This document shows positions 24,016 through 34,620 of a stretch of DNA of 64,000 bases, piece by piece. The DNA comes from Lojkania enalia (Eukaryota > Ascomycota > Dothideomycetes > Pleosporales). A model generated the notes under the pieces. That model searched no databases. It worked only from the letters and a program-made list of their open reading frames with translations, and was not told the origin of the DNA. Within the stretch, counting starts at the first letter, position 1, and each line of letters begins with the position of its first letter. Position numbers and translations under genes: made by a program. The stretch lies in assembly GCA_010094045.1 (NCBI GenBank), contig ML986667.1, positions 66,982 to 130,981 of the forward strand. Direction: 5' to 3'.

Positions 24016-25237
24016 TCAATCCACAGCTTCCATGCCGTCTTCGTCGAAGTCATTCGCCCACCACATATGACTCTTCAACCATTCACGTTTTGTCTCTCCC
24101 CAGCTAGCAACTCGAAGGATTTGTAGTGCATGCGGAGGATTTTCTGCATACTTTAAATCATCTGGGTCCTTGAATTCGGAGTGCGGTAGCAAATTCGGAT
24201 CTTCATAGCCCTGTTCCACCTTACATTCACGGCAGGCCATTACATTGTACTCCCAAAGTAATATAGCTGAGGCTGGGTTATCATAGCGACAAGTTGGCGA
24301 GCAGTGATACGCATGGTCGCATCTGGATCCAGCATCAAAAATGCTAGGTCGGGGAGCGAACCGCCAATGAAAGCAGGTTCATCGTCTATAGACTTCCCTC
24401 ACACAAGCAAAACTCCAATGAGCCCAAAGGTGTAATATATACTGCAGAATCACCGTTTGGTTATGTGCATATGCTTGCGTTCCCGACCTCTCGAGCCGTA
24501 GATTCGCAAAATTTGTCCGGGAACAGGGTAGGGCCATAATTGCAGAGCAAATCTCGAGAAACACGCATCCAAGACAATAAATATCTGAAGCACAACCACG
24601 TCGTGTCTGCTCCTCTTCAAGGGCTTTAGGCATATTGTAATTGTAGGTATGGCGACCAACCGTGCCATGCAACCCCGTTGTATCGTCCTCCGAAACGGTT
24701 TTCAATATTTCCAAATTGATTGGATAAATAGCGCCATTCTTGATGAAAATCTTGAATGGCCTGATGTCCCCACGTTTGATATGCATTTCATGGAGATAGT
24801 CGATAGTGCGAGTAAGCCAGCACTGCCATTGAAGAGACATTAGCCTCATTACGTCTCGTTGTTGTCCAAGAGTCATGGAGTCAATTTCAGATAAGAAGTT
24901 TGTCAGGTTATCGTCCGCCACTGGGCTCATGATAATACTGAACTGCTGTCGCCAATGGTATGAGCCCACCAGGTGTACTACATGTCTGAACTTAATCCTA
25001 CAAAGAATTTCGGCTTCTTTCTGAAGCTCTTCCAATACCTTCTAGCGGTGTTGCAATCGAATGAGATGTTGTCGAAATCGTTTTCGGACGTAGAGGGTTT
25101 GTACTACAAACCTTGTAGACTTTATCTACAGTTCCAAATCCGCCGTGACCAAGAAAGCCTAAACTCCGGTAGGCATCCGTGCCCTTTCGAAATTTCGCAA
25201 CTCCTGTCCTCAGAAATTGAACATCACTTGTTGTCAA
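24016..25237 (-). pseudogene. Broken protein kinase-like gene
   Basis: Pieces of one kinase domain lie in order on the minus strand but in different frames. A Gly-rich loop (LGFLGHGGFGTV) is at ~25160. Next come the helix-C/N-lobe segment (LEELQKEAEILCRIKFRHVV), a catalytic-loop position reading KRGDIRPFKI instead of HRDxKPxN, no recognisable DFG, and the C-lobe SDIYCLGCVFLEI. The end of the C-lobe (GSLPDLAFLMLDPDATMRI, ~24330-24270) and a Cys-bearing tail (CRECK, ~24225) follow. At least three frame breaks separate these blocks (near 25080, 24390 and 24245), and the spacings are too short for introns. The lost catalytic Asp and Asn could mean an old pseudokinase or simple decay; the frameshifts favour decay. 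It resembles single-domain fungal kinases with a Cys-containing C-terminal tail. Confidence 0.75.
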
Positions 25238-25653
25238 CCTCTTGTGCGCCTAGTTGAAGTCTTCTAGAAATTAGTTAGCCATGAGAAAGCCGGCAGACGA
25301 CATACAAGTCCCGATTCTCTAGTGGATAGGATATTCTCAGGGACTGCAAACTTGATGAAATAATTCGATGTCGAAGTATATGCGAGATGATAAGTGCTGT
25401 TAACTGTGATGACGGAGAACAGCCGAGTGGGCTGTGACATGTGGGAGTTAGGATGACCGGTGAGACACCATGGTTGTATCTAACTTGCTCTGATTGGATT
25501 GTATAATATGCGCGCTCCAGTCCAACTACCCGATATAGCCTCGTGGCATGATGATAGAAGAGAAGGTTCTACAATAACGCAGAACTCGATTGGAGAGTGT
25601 GATGGCAATTACGACGATTCGTCTAATAAGAGAAGAGAATGAATGCAATATTC
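25238..25653. other. Spacer upstream of the broken kinase
   Basis: No gene seen. It includes the 3' flank of the rhodopsin-like gene. Confidence 0.45.
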
Positions 25654-26969
25654 TTATATGGCACGCGCAACCTCTCCTTCATAACTCACCCCATCTTCTG
25701 ACTCATATCTCTCGCTCCCCCTTCCAGCTTCCACATCCATATCTAACGCCGTAGTAACTGTGACCTTGAACCCACCCGTTTCTTTCGCCTTGGCATCTAC
25801 TTCATAATCAGATTGACCGTAGCCGGCGTGCAATTTCGTAAAGCCTCCGCTAGGCGCAGACTTCAACGTTTCCATACGTATTTCGACATGAGATTTCGCG
25901 GTATGGGCTGACTTTGAAGTATGACGTCCGATGGCTGATCGAGTGTGTGTGACCAGTGAGTCGAGGTGGAGCGCTTTGGCCATCATTCGTAAGAGCGGTT
26001 TAAAGCTCAGGGAGCACGCGGCGAGTAGATACATTCCAGGCTCTATAATTGTCCAGTGGACGAGCTCGGTGTGGGTGTCTGGTTAGATTAGTTCAAACGC
26101 TATATCAGTGCGATGTAGGATAACATACACGTGATATCAAACAAGGGGTCCGTTTTTGAGAAAACAATGACTCTTACTATCGAAGCAATAATACCAACAC
26201 TCCCAGTCAAGAAAATAAGTAAAAGGCCGATTCGACGACCAAGGGAGACCTTCAAGTCCATAATAGTGCGAATTGGCAAGAATATCACTGCGACGTCGGT
26301 CGCAATATTGGGCACACTGCTGCTTTGCGAAAAAATGTAGATGTTGAAACATCTGCCATTTGGAACCGTCTTATCCCAGTTGAAAGCGAACGGAATACAT
26401 TGGAACATTGCTGCAACGGTGTACGAAATCCAAGTGGCAATGATGATATAAATCAACGCCCATGTCGCCATTCGGGCCCATTTGTTGGTGAAAACTTGAA
26501 GGTACAAGAGCACAACGCATAATTTTGGGAAAGCCACGGCAGGTAAATGTAGTATTTCAAATACAAATATACCTTTGAAATGCTCTGATACCTAGATGCA
26601 TGATGAGTCTACGTATCATAGAAATATGGAGGTTTCTTGCCTTGCCCGGATCCGTCATTAGAATGTAATCCAAATGGCGACCAGTGCCGGCCTTTTTAAC
26701 CATTACTACTAGGGTGAGTCTTTATTCCTTGCGGTGGGGATAAATCCAATACCAATACCGGTAATACATAGTCCGATTTCTGATAACCAGGCGAACGGAA
26801 TGATAACATCTTCGGCTCCGAGCCTCGTTTGGGTCAAGCGGCGAGCGTAGTAACGAAGGCCAACAAACAGCGTCGATAAAAGAATGAATATAGATGCTGT
26901 AGCAATGATAGTAGGACCAATATCCTCAGCTAGATAGGCTGGAGGGGGAAGGAGTGTGGGAGCAGACAT
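25654..26969 (-). CDS. Fungal rhodopsin-domain (PTH11-like) integral membrane protein
   Basis: Four exons (26969-26753, 26708-26641, 26591-26129, 26078-25654) give 390 aa. Seven hydrophobic segments and family landmarks are present: LRYYARRL after helix 1, KAGTGRHLDYIL, HFKGIFVFEILHLPAVAFPKLCVVLLYLQVF, the CIPFAFNWD loop, NIATDVAVIFLPI and DLKVSLGRRIGLLLIF. The last helix is followed by a cytosolic tail rich in Ser and Lys. Function in this very large family is mostly unknown; a few members sense surfaces or nutrients. Intron 2 has a GC donor (GCAAGA) with a normal CATCTAG acceptor; no GT donor exists nearby and the join restores the family sequence. Intron 1 is short (44 nt), and its acceptor could also be three bases later without changing frame. 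The gene looks intact although broken genes lie on both sides. Confidence 0.87.
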
Positions 26970-28564
26970 TCTGCTGTCGAAGTATGACTACCAGAGCCAC
27001 ATGGAGAGACATGAACCAGCATAACTTTCGAAATCAGAGCGGTTGAGGCGCTCTCAAATACTGAACAGAAATGGTGAAATTCAAGCATGTTGAAGCGCCA
27101 GGTACATCCGTGCTCTCGCCACATCACATTACATGCACATTGAGCGCAGCCTTACCGCGGCCAATGCGGGAAGCGGAGAGGCGTGGAGATCATGGGATAG
27201 CCGGGGTATGGGCATCCTGAAACGGCAAGGATCCAAGGGCTTTTGCCGTGTACAACCCTTATATTGTATCACCAGCAACTCCGCCCAAAGTCATATCCAA
27301 GCCCTTTCAAGGTATATACGAGCCTCTGATGATTTTAGTAGAAAGTTGTTTATGATGGAGCAACGCTCTTTGCGCGCGATCTTCTTGTTCAACGTACTCT
27401 CTCGATTGAGTGTCGTTGTACAAGGAAACAAGCACATTTATGGTAACTCCCTAAAATGATGGCGCAAAGAAAATTAGAAAAGATGTGAGATAGCTCGGCA
27501 CAAAGGCAAATCCAGAACCTTAAGGAAGGTGAAATTAAAGTAACTTCTTCAAGGCGAGCTGAATGGGATATATATCAGTATCCGTCAACCGCTGCGCCGC
27601 GTAAACCTATCATTGACACTGCTGTGCCAAATTGGACCAATGGACGCACAAACTATAGGGCTTCCAGAGCTTTTAGGTTGCAATGCAACTTATCAATGCC
27701 TATGTATAGGACAGGGACCGGGATATTCCTTTTCTCAACGCTCTGGAGTCCCTTGCGATCGGCCGGTACTTAGGTCTTTTGGATACACGGCATAAGCGCA
27801 CCCCAGAAGAATAACTTGCTCGCCAAATAGTCAAGCGAGCAGCGGCTTCAGCGGCAGTGTGTGGTTCATGCAGGGGCACTTTTGACGTTGATTGGCCAGC
27901 GAACGGTACGCTCGCAGGCACGATCCTCTCATTTCGCACTATTATGAAGTTGAGTACAAATGCGATTCGAATCATTATCAAAAGAGGAAATATAAGAGTT
28001 TCGAGTGTTCGGAGTACTGTCATAGTATACGGTCAAGTTAACGGATAAATAGTTACTATATGCAGGAAGAATCCGCCCGAGATAGCCTCGTAGATCTTCT
28101 ACTATGCGAATTAATAGTGGCGCTTGAGCAGAAGAAGAATGCGCATTCAAGTCCTTGACTGAGTTGGAGATCTGAGCGGCGATAAGAGTACACTTATTGT
28201 TCGTCTATCCTAGATTAAGGAAACCGCATTGACCATGAGGCAAAGAATGATGAAAACCCTTCTCATAAGTGAGCATTGCCTTGGGTGGATTATCCTAGAT
28301 AGAATAAATGAACGTTAAGGCGAAGAAGGTTGGGGTAGTGGAAACTGAGACAAATATGAGGTTGGAGAGGTGTCACAGAATTTCAGGGCTTGCCTTGGTT
28401 GGCGCACAGACCAGATCCACCTCTGATTCTCGATTCATCAGCTCTGGGCGGCCACATCGAAAATGATCCCGGCCCATCTGAATGATTTTGAAATATTTGA
28501 ATCTACGTTGCAGTCTGGGAAATTCTCTGACGATATGGGAGCGCTTAAAATACCTGTGTAGTTA
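26970..28564. other. Gene-poor spacer left of the transposon
   Basis: No supportable gene. A minus frame at 27700-28023 begins with a hydrophobic helix but has no family resemblance. The last base pair before the element is its TA target duplication. Confidence 0.45.
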
Positions 28565-28630
28565 ACGTGTTATACCAGTCAAGTGCCAGTACCAGTCATG
28601 CGCCAGCCCCACCAAAATCAGCGCGACTTA
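28565..28630 (+). repeat. Left terminal inverted repeat, 66 bp
   Basis: Starts ACGTGTTATACCAGTC next to the TA duplication and is an exact reverse complement of 30320-30385. Confidence 0.95.
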
Positions 28631-28646
28631 ACGCGTACAATCAACC

Positions 28647-30260
28647 ATGCCCCCAACGCAACGCCCTCGACTGCCAATAGAAGAAGGCAAATTAGTTCTA
28701 GCTACTAATGCGATTCGAATAGATCCAAAATTAAGCGTATCCAGAGCTGCAACGCTATACGATACGCCCCGATCTATACTCTACCGACGCGTCGCAGGCG
28801 CGCGACCAAAAGCTATCGCCAACACGTCAAAACGAAAGCTATTACCTATAGAGGAACAGTCTCTAGTTTAGTAGATACTAGATCGAGATCGACGAGGATT
28901 TCCGCCGCAGCTAATCGATATACGGCGTATAGTAGATATATTGCTTGTAGCGCGAGGGCAGATTCCACCGCCTCAACCAGTAGGCCAGCGCTGGGTATCA
29001 CGCTTCATCAACAACCAGCCAGAGCTCTAGACTAAGTGGAATCGGAAGTTCTATTCACAACGCGCGAAATGTGAGAATCCTACTATAATTAGCAACTAGT
29101 ATTGATATATAGAGTAGACGCGGTAGGCGTACGGCATATAGAATATAGATACCTATAACTTTAATAAGACAGGATTTATGATGGGTGTAGCAGCTACATC
29201 TAAAGTTGTAATAGGATCAGATATAGTAGGTAGAGCTAGATCTATATACCCAGGGAATCGAGACTAGGTAACAACAATTAAAGGTATCAACGCGTTAGGA
29301 TAGAGTATTCCGCCGTTCGTAATCCTGGCTAGCAAGCTACACCATACTAACTGGTATATAGACCTACCGATAGACTGGGTAATAGTATTAAGTAAGAATA
29401 GATGGACGACTAACAAGCTAGGAATTAAGTGGATTAAGTACTTTAATAGATCTACTACAGCTCGTACGTAGGGTGTATATAGGCTACTAATTCTTAACGG
29501 CTACGGTAGCTATAGTACAGCTAGATTCGACCAGTACTGTACAGAGTATAATATCGTCAGTCTCTATATACCGCCTCATACGTCGCATCTACTGCAGCTG
29601 CTTAATATAAGCTACTACTCGCCCTTAAAGCGCGCGTACGGTCTAGAGATATAAGAGCTTACACGGCGTTATATCCTCTATATAGATAAGAATAACTTCC
29701 TATATATCTACACGCGTATACGCAGTAGCGTATTTATAGAACAGAATATCCAGGCTAGGTTTAGAGCTACAGAACTAGTACCTGCTAAACCTGATCGCGT
29801 TCTATCGTCACTTACACCTATACGAACGCTGTCGCCACCAGGTACAGCAGCAGGCCAAGATATTACATAGACGGCAGAGACGCCTCATACAGTTGCTCAA
29901 CTATAGCAGCAAGCTTAATTAATACACGAGCTCTTTGATCGTACGTTACAAAGCCCTACTAGCCAGGTTATCGGCCAGCTCGTTAAAGGGTGCCAGCTCG
30001 CCATGAACTCAGCTGTACTACTAGCCAGTGAGAATTCAAGGCTACAAGAAGCCAATCAGCGCCACCGACGGAAGCAGCAACAGCGCAGATCATATATAGC
30101 AACTAGAGGCGTTTTGCAGGCTCAGGAAGGCCGACAGCTAATACTAGACGCTGATAGAGCAATACTAGAGGATAGCTAGAGCACTGCGCCGAGGGCGCCA
30201 CCGACGTGTAGTATCTACTATATCCAGGGCCACGATAGGAGACGATGTGTACAGAGATAG
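28647..30260 (+). pseudogene. Fot1/pogo-like transposase, inactivated by about 16 stop codons
   Basis: One frame of 538 codons runs from ATG at 28647 to TAG at 30260 without any frameshift, but with about 16 internal stops, most of them TAG where CAG is expected. An N-terminal helix-turn-helix (IRIDPKLSVSRAATLYD) is followed by a CENP-B-type DNA-binding segment (QPVGQRWVSRFINNQPEL). The DDE domain shows all three catalytic Asp changed to Asn: YNFNKTGF (expected FDETGF), LILNGYGSY (expected DGHGSH) and HLLQLLNI (expected LD). A C-terminal zinc-knuckle-like CxxxxxxxGHxxxxC has lost one Cys. All changes are C-to-T or G-to-A. The protein cannot be made, and would be catalytically dead if it were. 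Confidence 0.93.
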
Positions 30261-30319
30261 AACAGCTTAGATCTATATATATATATATTATATTCCTGCG
30301 TTGTAGAGCAATTCAAATT

Positions 30320-30385
30320 TAAGTCGCGCTGATTTTGGTGGGGCTGGCGCATGACTGGTACTGGCACTTGACTGGTATAACACGT
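30320..30385 (-). repeat. Right terminal inverted repeat, 66 bp
   Basis: Exact reverse complement of 28565-28630; ends at the TA duplication (30386-30387). Confidence 0.95.
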
Positions 30386-30685
30386 TAAAGTTGCATGGAG
30401 TAGTCAGCATCGCCAGAAAAGGTTAGATTGCATTCGATCGCCACTCCGTATTTCACTCACAACCTTACCACATCATTCTACTCTGAGGACTGACGACAAG
30501 CTCCAATAGATTGATAATTCAACTGTCTGGGTTCGCGCAACATTTGGTGCCATATTTATTTGCGTCCGATATACGAGGTTTGCGATCGCTCACGGTTGTG
30601 CGCCAATCCGGTGCGAGCGGATCCGTTTCTTGGATATCCATGATCAGACATCACTAAAGCCTATTGTACTCTCGCACATTCAGTC
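30386..30685. other. Spacer between transposon and BTB-like gene
   Basis: About 300 bp that must hold the promoter of the gene starting at 30686. The transposon insertion lies directly upstream. Nothing else seen. Confidence 0.5.
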
Positions 30686-31900
30686 ATGGATAGACTCGAT
30701 AGATCGGGGTACAGTGCGGGCGATTCCGCCTATAACTACTTTGGACTCCCTTCCAAGCGCATGCGATACTCGAATCCGGCTAAAGAGGAGACACAGCCCT
30801 CTGTCATCAAGGATAAGCGCGTAAAGGTCTCAAAAGCACTTAGGTGAGCACCCTAATAAGCCTAGCCACTGTATCCTTGGGTTAGACCTGTTTTGGCGGC
30901 GTGTTCTAATCATTTCTCTGACTCCGAGTGTTTTCTGATTTCTGACCGGATCCAGGCTGGAAACCGAGATGCTGGAAATCCATGTAGGCACAGAAGACCA
31001 GCTAGAGAAATTTTTTGTATATGAAGGAGTCATCGTTGATCGTTAGTTTGCAAAAAGCTCGACTACTATCAGTCCGTTGATAGAACTAGGTTCGCCGTTC
31101 TTCGCAAATGCAATGAAACCAGAATGGGCTGAGAAACGAAAGAATTCACGGGTCGTCGAACTACCAGACGATGATCCGGCCGCATTTGCCCTCGTAAATA
31201 ATATGACCATTTCAACGACGGGAGCTTTACTAATGCTAGACTAGTATATGCAATGGATGTTCACTCGTCGGCTACCTATATTACCGGAAGACGAAGAATC
31301 ATCATGTTCATTCGAGGAATTTGCCACATTGTCTAACGCTTACGTGCTTGGAGAAAGGTACGTATCGTCGGAGTACATATGGGGAGTTCTTCCATGAGGG
31401 AGTTAGGTGTTAGTAGTTCACCGCTCATGAGGCCATTCGATTAGGCTCATGATTCTGGTAGAGCACATACCTGATACTGAGCCTCATCCCCAAATACTGA
31501 GTAAATTTGCTAAATTATCTTCCGCTTTTAGATTGATGGATAACGACTGGAAGAATGTTATTGCCGACTGCTACGTGCAATTTGCCCGAAGTTCGAAGCC
31601 CTACTACCCATCAAATGAAGATATTCGAATCATCTATGAAGGGACCCGAGAGGGATCACCTATTCGCCAACTGCTTGTAGACATATATTGCTCCAGGGGC
31701 AAAGCTGATTGGCTAGAGAATGGTGCGTATGGCCATTCCTGTTGTACAACGCTGAGATCTGATTCGTACGAAATATAGACTCCCATCTACCGAGAGACTT
31801 CTTGCTTCAGGTCACATCCGCCCTTCTCAAAATTCGAACGGTCGTTCAAAGCGTATCACGACCCTGGAAAAATTCCCATGAGCAATATCACGATACTTGA
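30686..31900 (+). CDS. BTB/POZ-like domain protein, apparently intact
   Basis: Six exons (30686-30843, 30956-31041, 31090-31193, 31245-31357, 31532-31722, 31779-31900) give 257 aa, with every join in phase. The N-terminal ~55 residues are charged. A BTB/POZ-like core follows: LEIHVGTEDQLEKFFVYEGV, then SPFFANAMKPEW, VVELPDDDPAAFALYMQWMFT, and an AYVLGERLMDNDWKN helix. The C-terminal part has IIYEGTREGSPIRQLLVD and ends LPRDFLLQVTSALL...PWKN. This layout is common in small fungal BTB proteins, where the BTB fold mediates dimerisation or binding to cullin-3; partner and role are unknown. Two donors are GTTAGT and GTAAAT. An earlier acceptor for intron 4 (31444) would add 29 residues in frame, but the shorter form aligns with the neighbouring relatives. 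It is the only copy of the local group without a break. Confidence 0.75.
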
Positions 31901-32427
31901 TTCTGGTGGTTGAGCTAATGAATTAGATCTAGCTATTGTTGAGCTTGAATGGTTTAACGTGAAGTAGCTATCCTCTTGAGAAACCTCTTAGCGTACCCAA
32001 TTGATGTCTCATGGTATTTCGAAAGCCAAGTCGGATTACTAAAGTCTCTAATCGCATGATGATCGTGATATTTTGGATGACTCTAATTGGTTGGAATTTT
32101 TGCGAAGAAATTCTCAGAATACCGCACTACGAAGATATTACGCATTACGAAGGCAATCCAGGGGGTAGAATATTTGGTCGCGATTGTTTATTCATTATCA
32201 GCTATTTTTCGTACTTGTCATAAGTTTTACGGTTACAAGTGGCTATTCGCAAAGGCTGTGATGACGAGATACATTCACTGCTGTGTGGTGCTTTCCATGT
32301 GACGGGAAGAAAGGCGGGAAAGCGGGCCGTAATCGAACGCTCGTCCCCGTCCTTGTTTACTCTCCTGGGCTGCGCTTTCCCTCTGCAATTATAGGCTCAG
32401 GCGGCCTCATCCTCCCTCTTATCCACG
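31901..32427. other. Spacer between BTB-like copies
   Basis: AT-rich; no gene recognised. Confidence 0.45.
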
Positions 32428-33368
32428 TTGTTTACCACCTCGGCGCCCAATCTGCCCCATGCCGACGTAACCCTTCTCCGACCACCAATATATACAGTAA
32501 ATTCAGATCGACTTACGGCCGGGTGCAGACTACCCAAGTTATCAAGCCGAATTTTCCACTATACGCCACTATATGCCACCATACGTGGTCACTTAGCCTA
32601 CCCTAAAGTCTTCACCGCCTAATGTAAGTGAAGATAGGCACAGAAGGGGGATATCTTCATTGTCAATGAGGCGCTCTTTGCGTAAGCCTTGGCTTCTCCG
32701 AAAGCACAATTAATCCAGATCGCGCGTCGGCTCGACCGAATCCTCGACTCGTTGACCTTAACGAAGATCAACCAAAAATATTTGGGATATATATTCATTG
32801 GCTGTTCTTTAAAGCCCTCATCACTATTCCGGAAGGCGGTGTAAATGCGAAAGATGAGTGCTCGATTCTAGCACGTTGCTACACCTTTGGGGAACGGATC
32901 ATGGATGTGAATTTCAAGAATGCGGTCTTAACACGCTTAGTAGAAGCACTAGGGAGATGCCCGTATCACCAAAGACCAATTCTTCACGATGCCACCATTA
33001 AGATAATTTATAAAGACGCACCCGGGAATTCCCCTGCAAGCTTTTGGGTGATATGTGGGCTCGATGCGACCTTGACTCTTGTGGCGTATCAGGGAGCATC
33101 AATTGCTGAGGCAAATATTGATGTATTGAAGGAGGGTAAGTGGCCTGCTTCGGCAGAAGCTGGCGATGGCGAGACTATATAGGCCTGAAAACAGACCAAC
33201 TATAATAGGATAGTAGAAACATGTGACAACTCTTTTAAACATCATCTTGATCATCTCCTCGATGCTTTCCTTCTATCCCTAAAGAAGGCACTTTTTAAGA
33301 GGAGTGAAAGCATGTTGAATAAGGAAAACCCGTGGGAAAACGACATGTCGCGGTACCCGGAAAATTAA
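32428..33368 (+). pseudogene. BTB/POZ-like copy B, probably frameshifted
   Basis: A second member of the BTB-like group. It reads SAPNLPHADVTLL (32440s), then GDIFIVNEALF (~32665), and changes frame into NPRLVDLNEDQPKIFGIYIHW (~32740). From there it is open through FGERIMDVNFKNAVL and IIYKDAPGNSPASFW to a GTAAGT donor at 33136. A 78-nt intron leads to a last exon (33214-33368) ending in NPWENDMSRYPEN, parallel to the end of the intact copy. The frame change near 32680 falls where the intact copy has an intron, but only about 37 nt are available here. The two introns that split the middle of the intact copy are absent. No clear start exon was found. A transcript could change the verdict. Confidence 0.6.
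33080..33228 (+). repeat. 149-bp direct duplication, copy 1
   Basis: About 90% identical to 34841-34989, same length, no indels. It covers the end of the penultimate exon of BTB-like copy B, its intron and the first bases of the last exon. Confidence 0.85.
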
Positions 33369-34060
33369 ACGGTGTTATTTAGGACGTAAAGGGGGTTTGG
33401 ATGTTGGCTTTGGATCCGTGCATCATACTTTGTTTCCAAGTGGAGTACGTCGGTGGACTCTGGTAGTCGGCACACATATAAATACTTAAGATTAGGTCAG
33501 TGCAGGTCGGCATATATAGCCATTTCTTTGTTTTTAATTCCGTCTTCGAAGGTCTAAGCCTTGTATCGTAGTCAAAAAGTTCGTTCCTAAAGGTTACTTT
33601 CAATCCAAGAATAGCTTGCAGAGCACCTTACATCCCTGTGCCGTCGTACCATCACTCGATTTAAATTTCCATATCCTGATGAAATAAAGAATGCAGTGAA
33701 TCAATATAGGTATAGTGTGTTAATTTTCAAGCAGCGCTGTCTTCCCATTTTCCTTAACCGCCATCCAGAGTCACTTTCACTTCCATACTACTCGTCGTTG
33801 CTTTGTTTACTTATAATGCTTGTCTCCCTCATCACTTTTGGGCGATCACTATGGCAACTATACATGATTTATTGACGCAGAGGCGGTCAAGATGGGTTCA
33901 GATCTACTTGGTCTCAAAATCAAGGGAAGAGTGGCAAAGACATATTTAACACTCCCATCGAAATTAAGCGTTGACAGCGAGTAGTCTCCGTGGAGATGTC
34001 ATCAAGTCCACTGGTAGGGGCACCAAAAAAAATCTATTAAGTTTATGAGAACCATTGCCA
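33369..34060. other. Spacer between BTB-like copies B and C
   Basis: No gene recognised; the minus frame at 33379-33603 has no family resemblance. Confidence 0.45.
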
Positions 34061-34620
34061 GTCTTCCGAATTCTTTAGTAATACCACGAAGCCGTACTGA
34101 GAAAATCTGTGCGAGGACCCCAAGCAAATCAGAATTCTCCACAATGATATCGGCGCTTTTGAACTCTATATGCACTTGCTATGTCATGAAAAGTTACCGG
34201 TAACTGGCTCAAAGTCATTATGGAGCAGAATTCGAGGCTTATCGATACTTACATCTTGAGGGAGTTTCTGGTGGACACAGATCGGAAAAACACGTTCATC
34301 AACGCTCTCATCACTGTCTTCACCCATGAACCTATAGAAGACCGAGTATCCTACGACGAACCGATAAAATCTACTATCTATTCTGGCACTCCACGTGGGT
34401 CTCCATTATGCAAGCTTATTACAAATACCTAGACATGGGTTGCGCATGCCCTTCCTGACTGCCCTGACAGTTCTTGGCTGCCCGTTCTCGATGGAGCATA
34501 GTACTGCTTCGTAAAGGATGTCGCTATCGCACTTACTAAACGTCGTCGGCAACCCAGGGGTGCACAGCCGTGGGTCGGGTCCCCCAACAATATATGGAGA
34601 ACGACGTTACTTGATACAAC
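34061..34620 (+). pseudogene. BTB/POZ-like copy C, decayed
   Basis: Broken blocks in the expected order: FFSNTTKPY followed by a TGA where the family has Trp (~34100), then HNDIGAFELYMHLLCHEKLP, a frame change into REFLVDTDRKNTFINALI, and IYSGTPRGSPLCKLI (~34400). A stop follows, then a last block, YCFVKDVAIALTKRRRQPRG (~34520). At least one nonsense change and two frame changes are present, so no full product is possible. Confidence 0.6.

Larger units (their letters stand above)
28565..30385 (+). mobile_element. Fot1/pogo-type DNA transposon, RIP-damaged copy
   Basis: The 1,821-bp element is flanked on both sides by TA, the target duplication of Tc1/mariner-superfamily elements. It ends in 66-bp inverted repeats that match at every base. 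The single internal gene encodes a pogo/Fot1-type transposase in one frame, now full of stop codons. Size, TA target and transposase layout match the Fot1 group of filamentous fungi. The damage is C-to-T on either strand, mostly at CpA, and the terminal repeats are untouched. Confidence 0.93.

Noticed and set aside
31445..31531. 87 extra coding bases in the intact BTB-like gene
   Set aside because: The insertion breaks alignment with copies B to E at the GER-LMD junction; kept only as a possible isoform.
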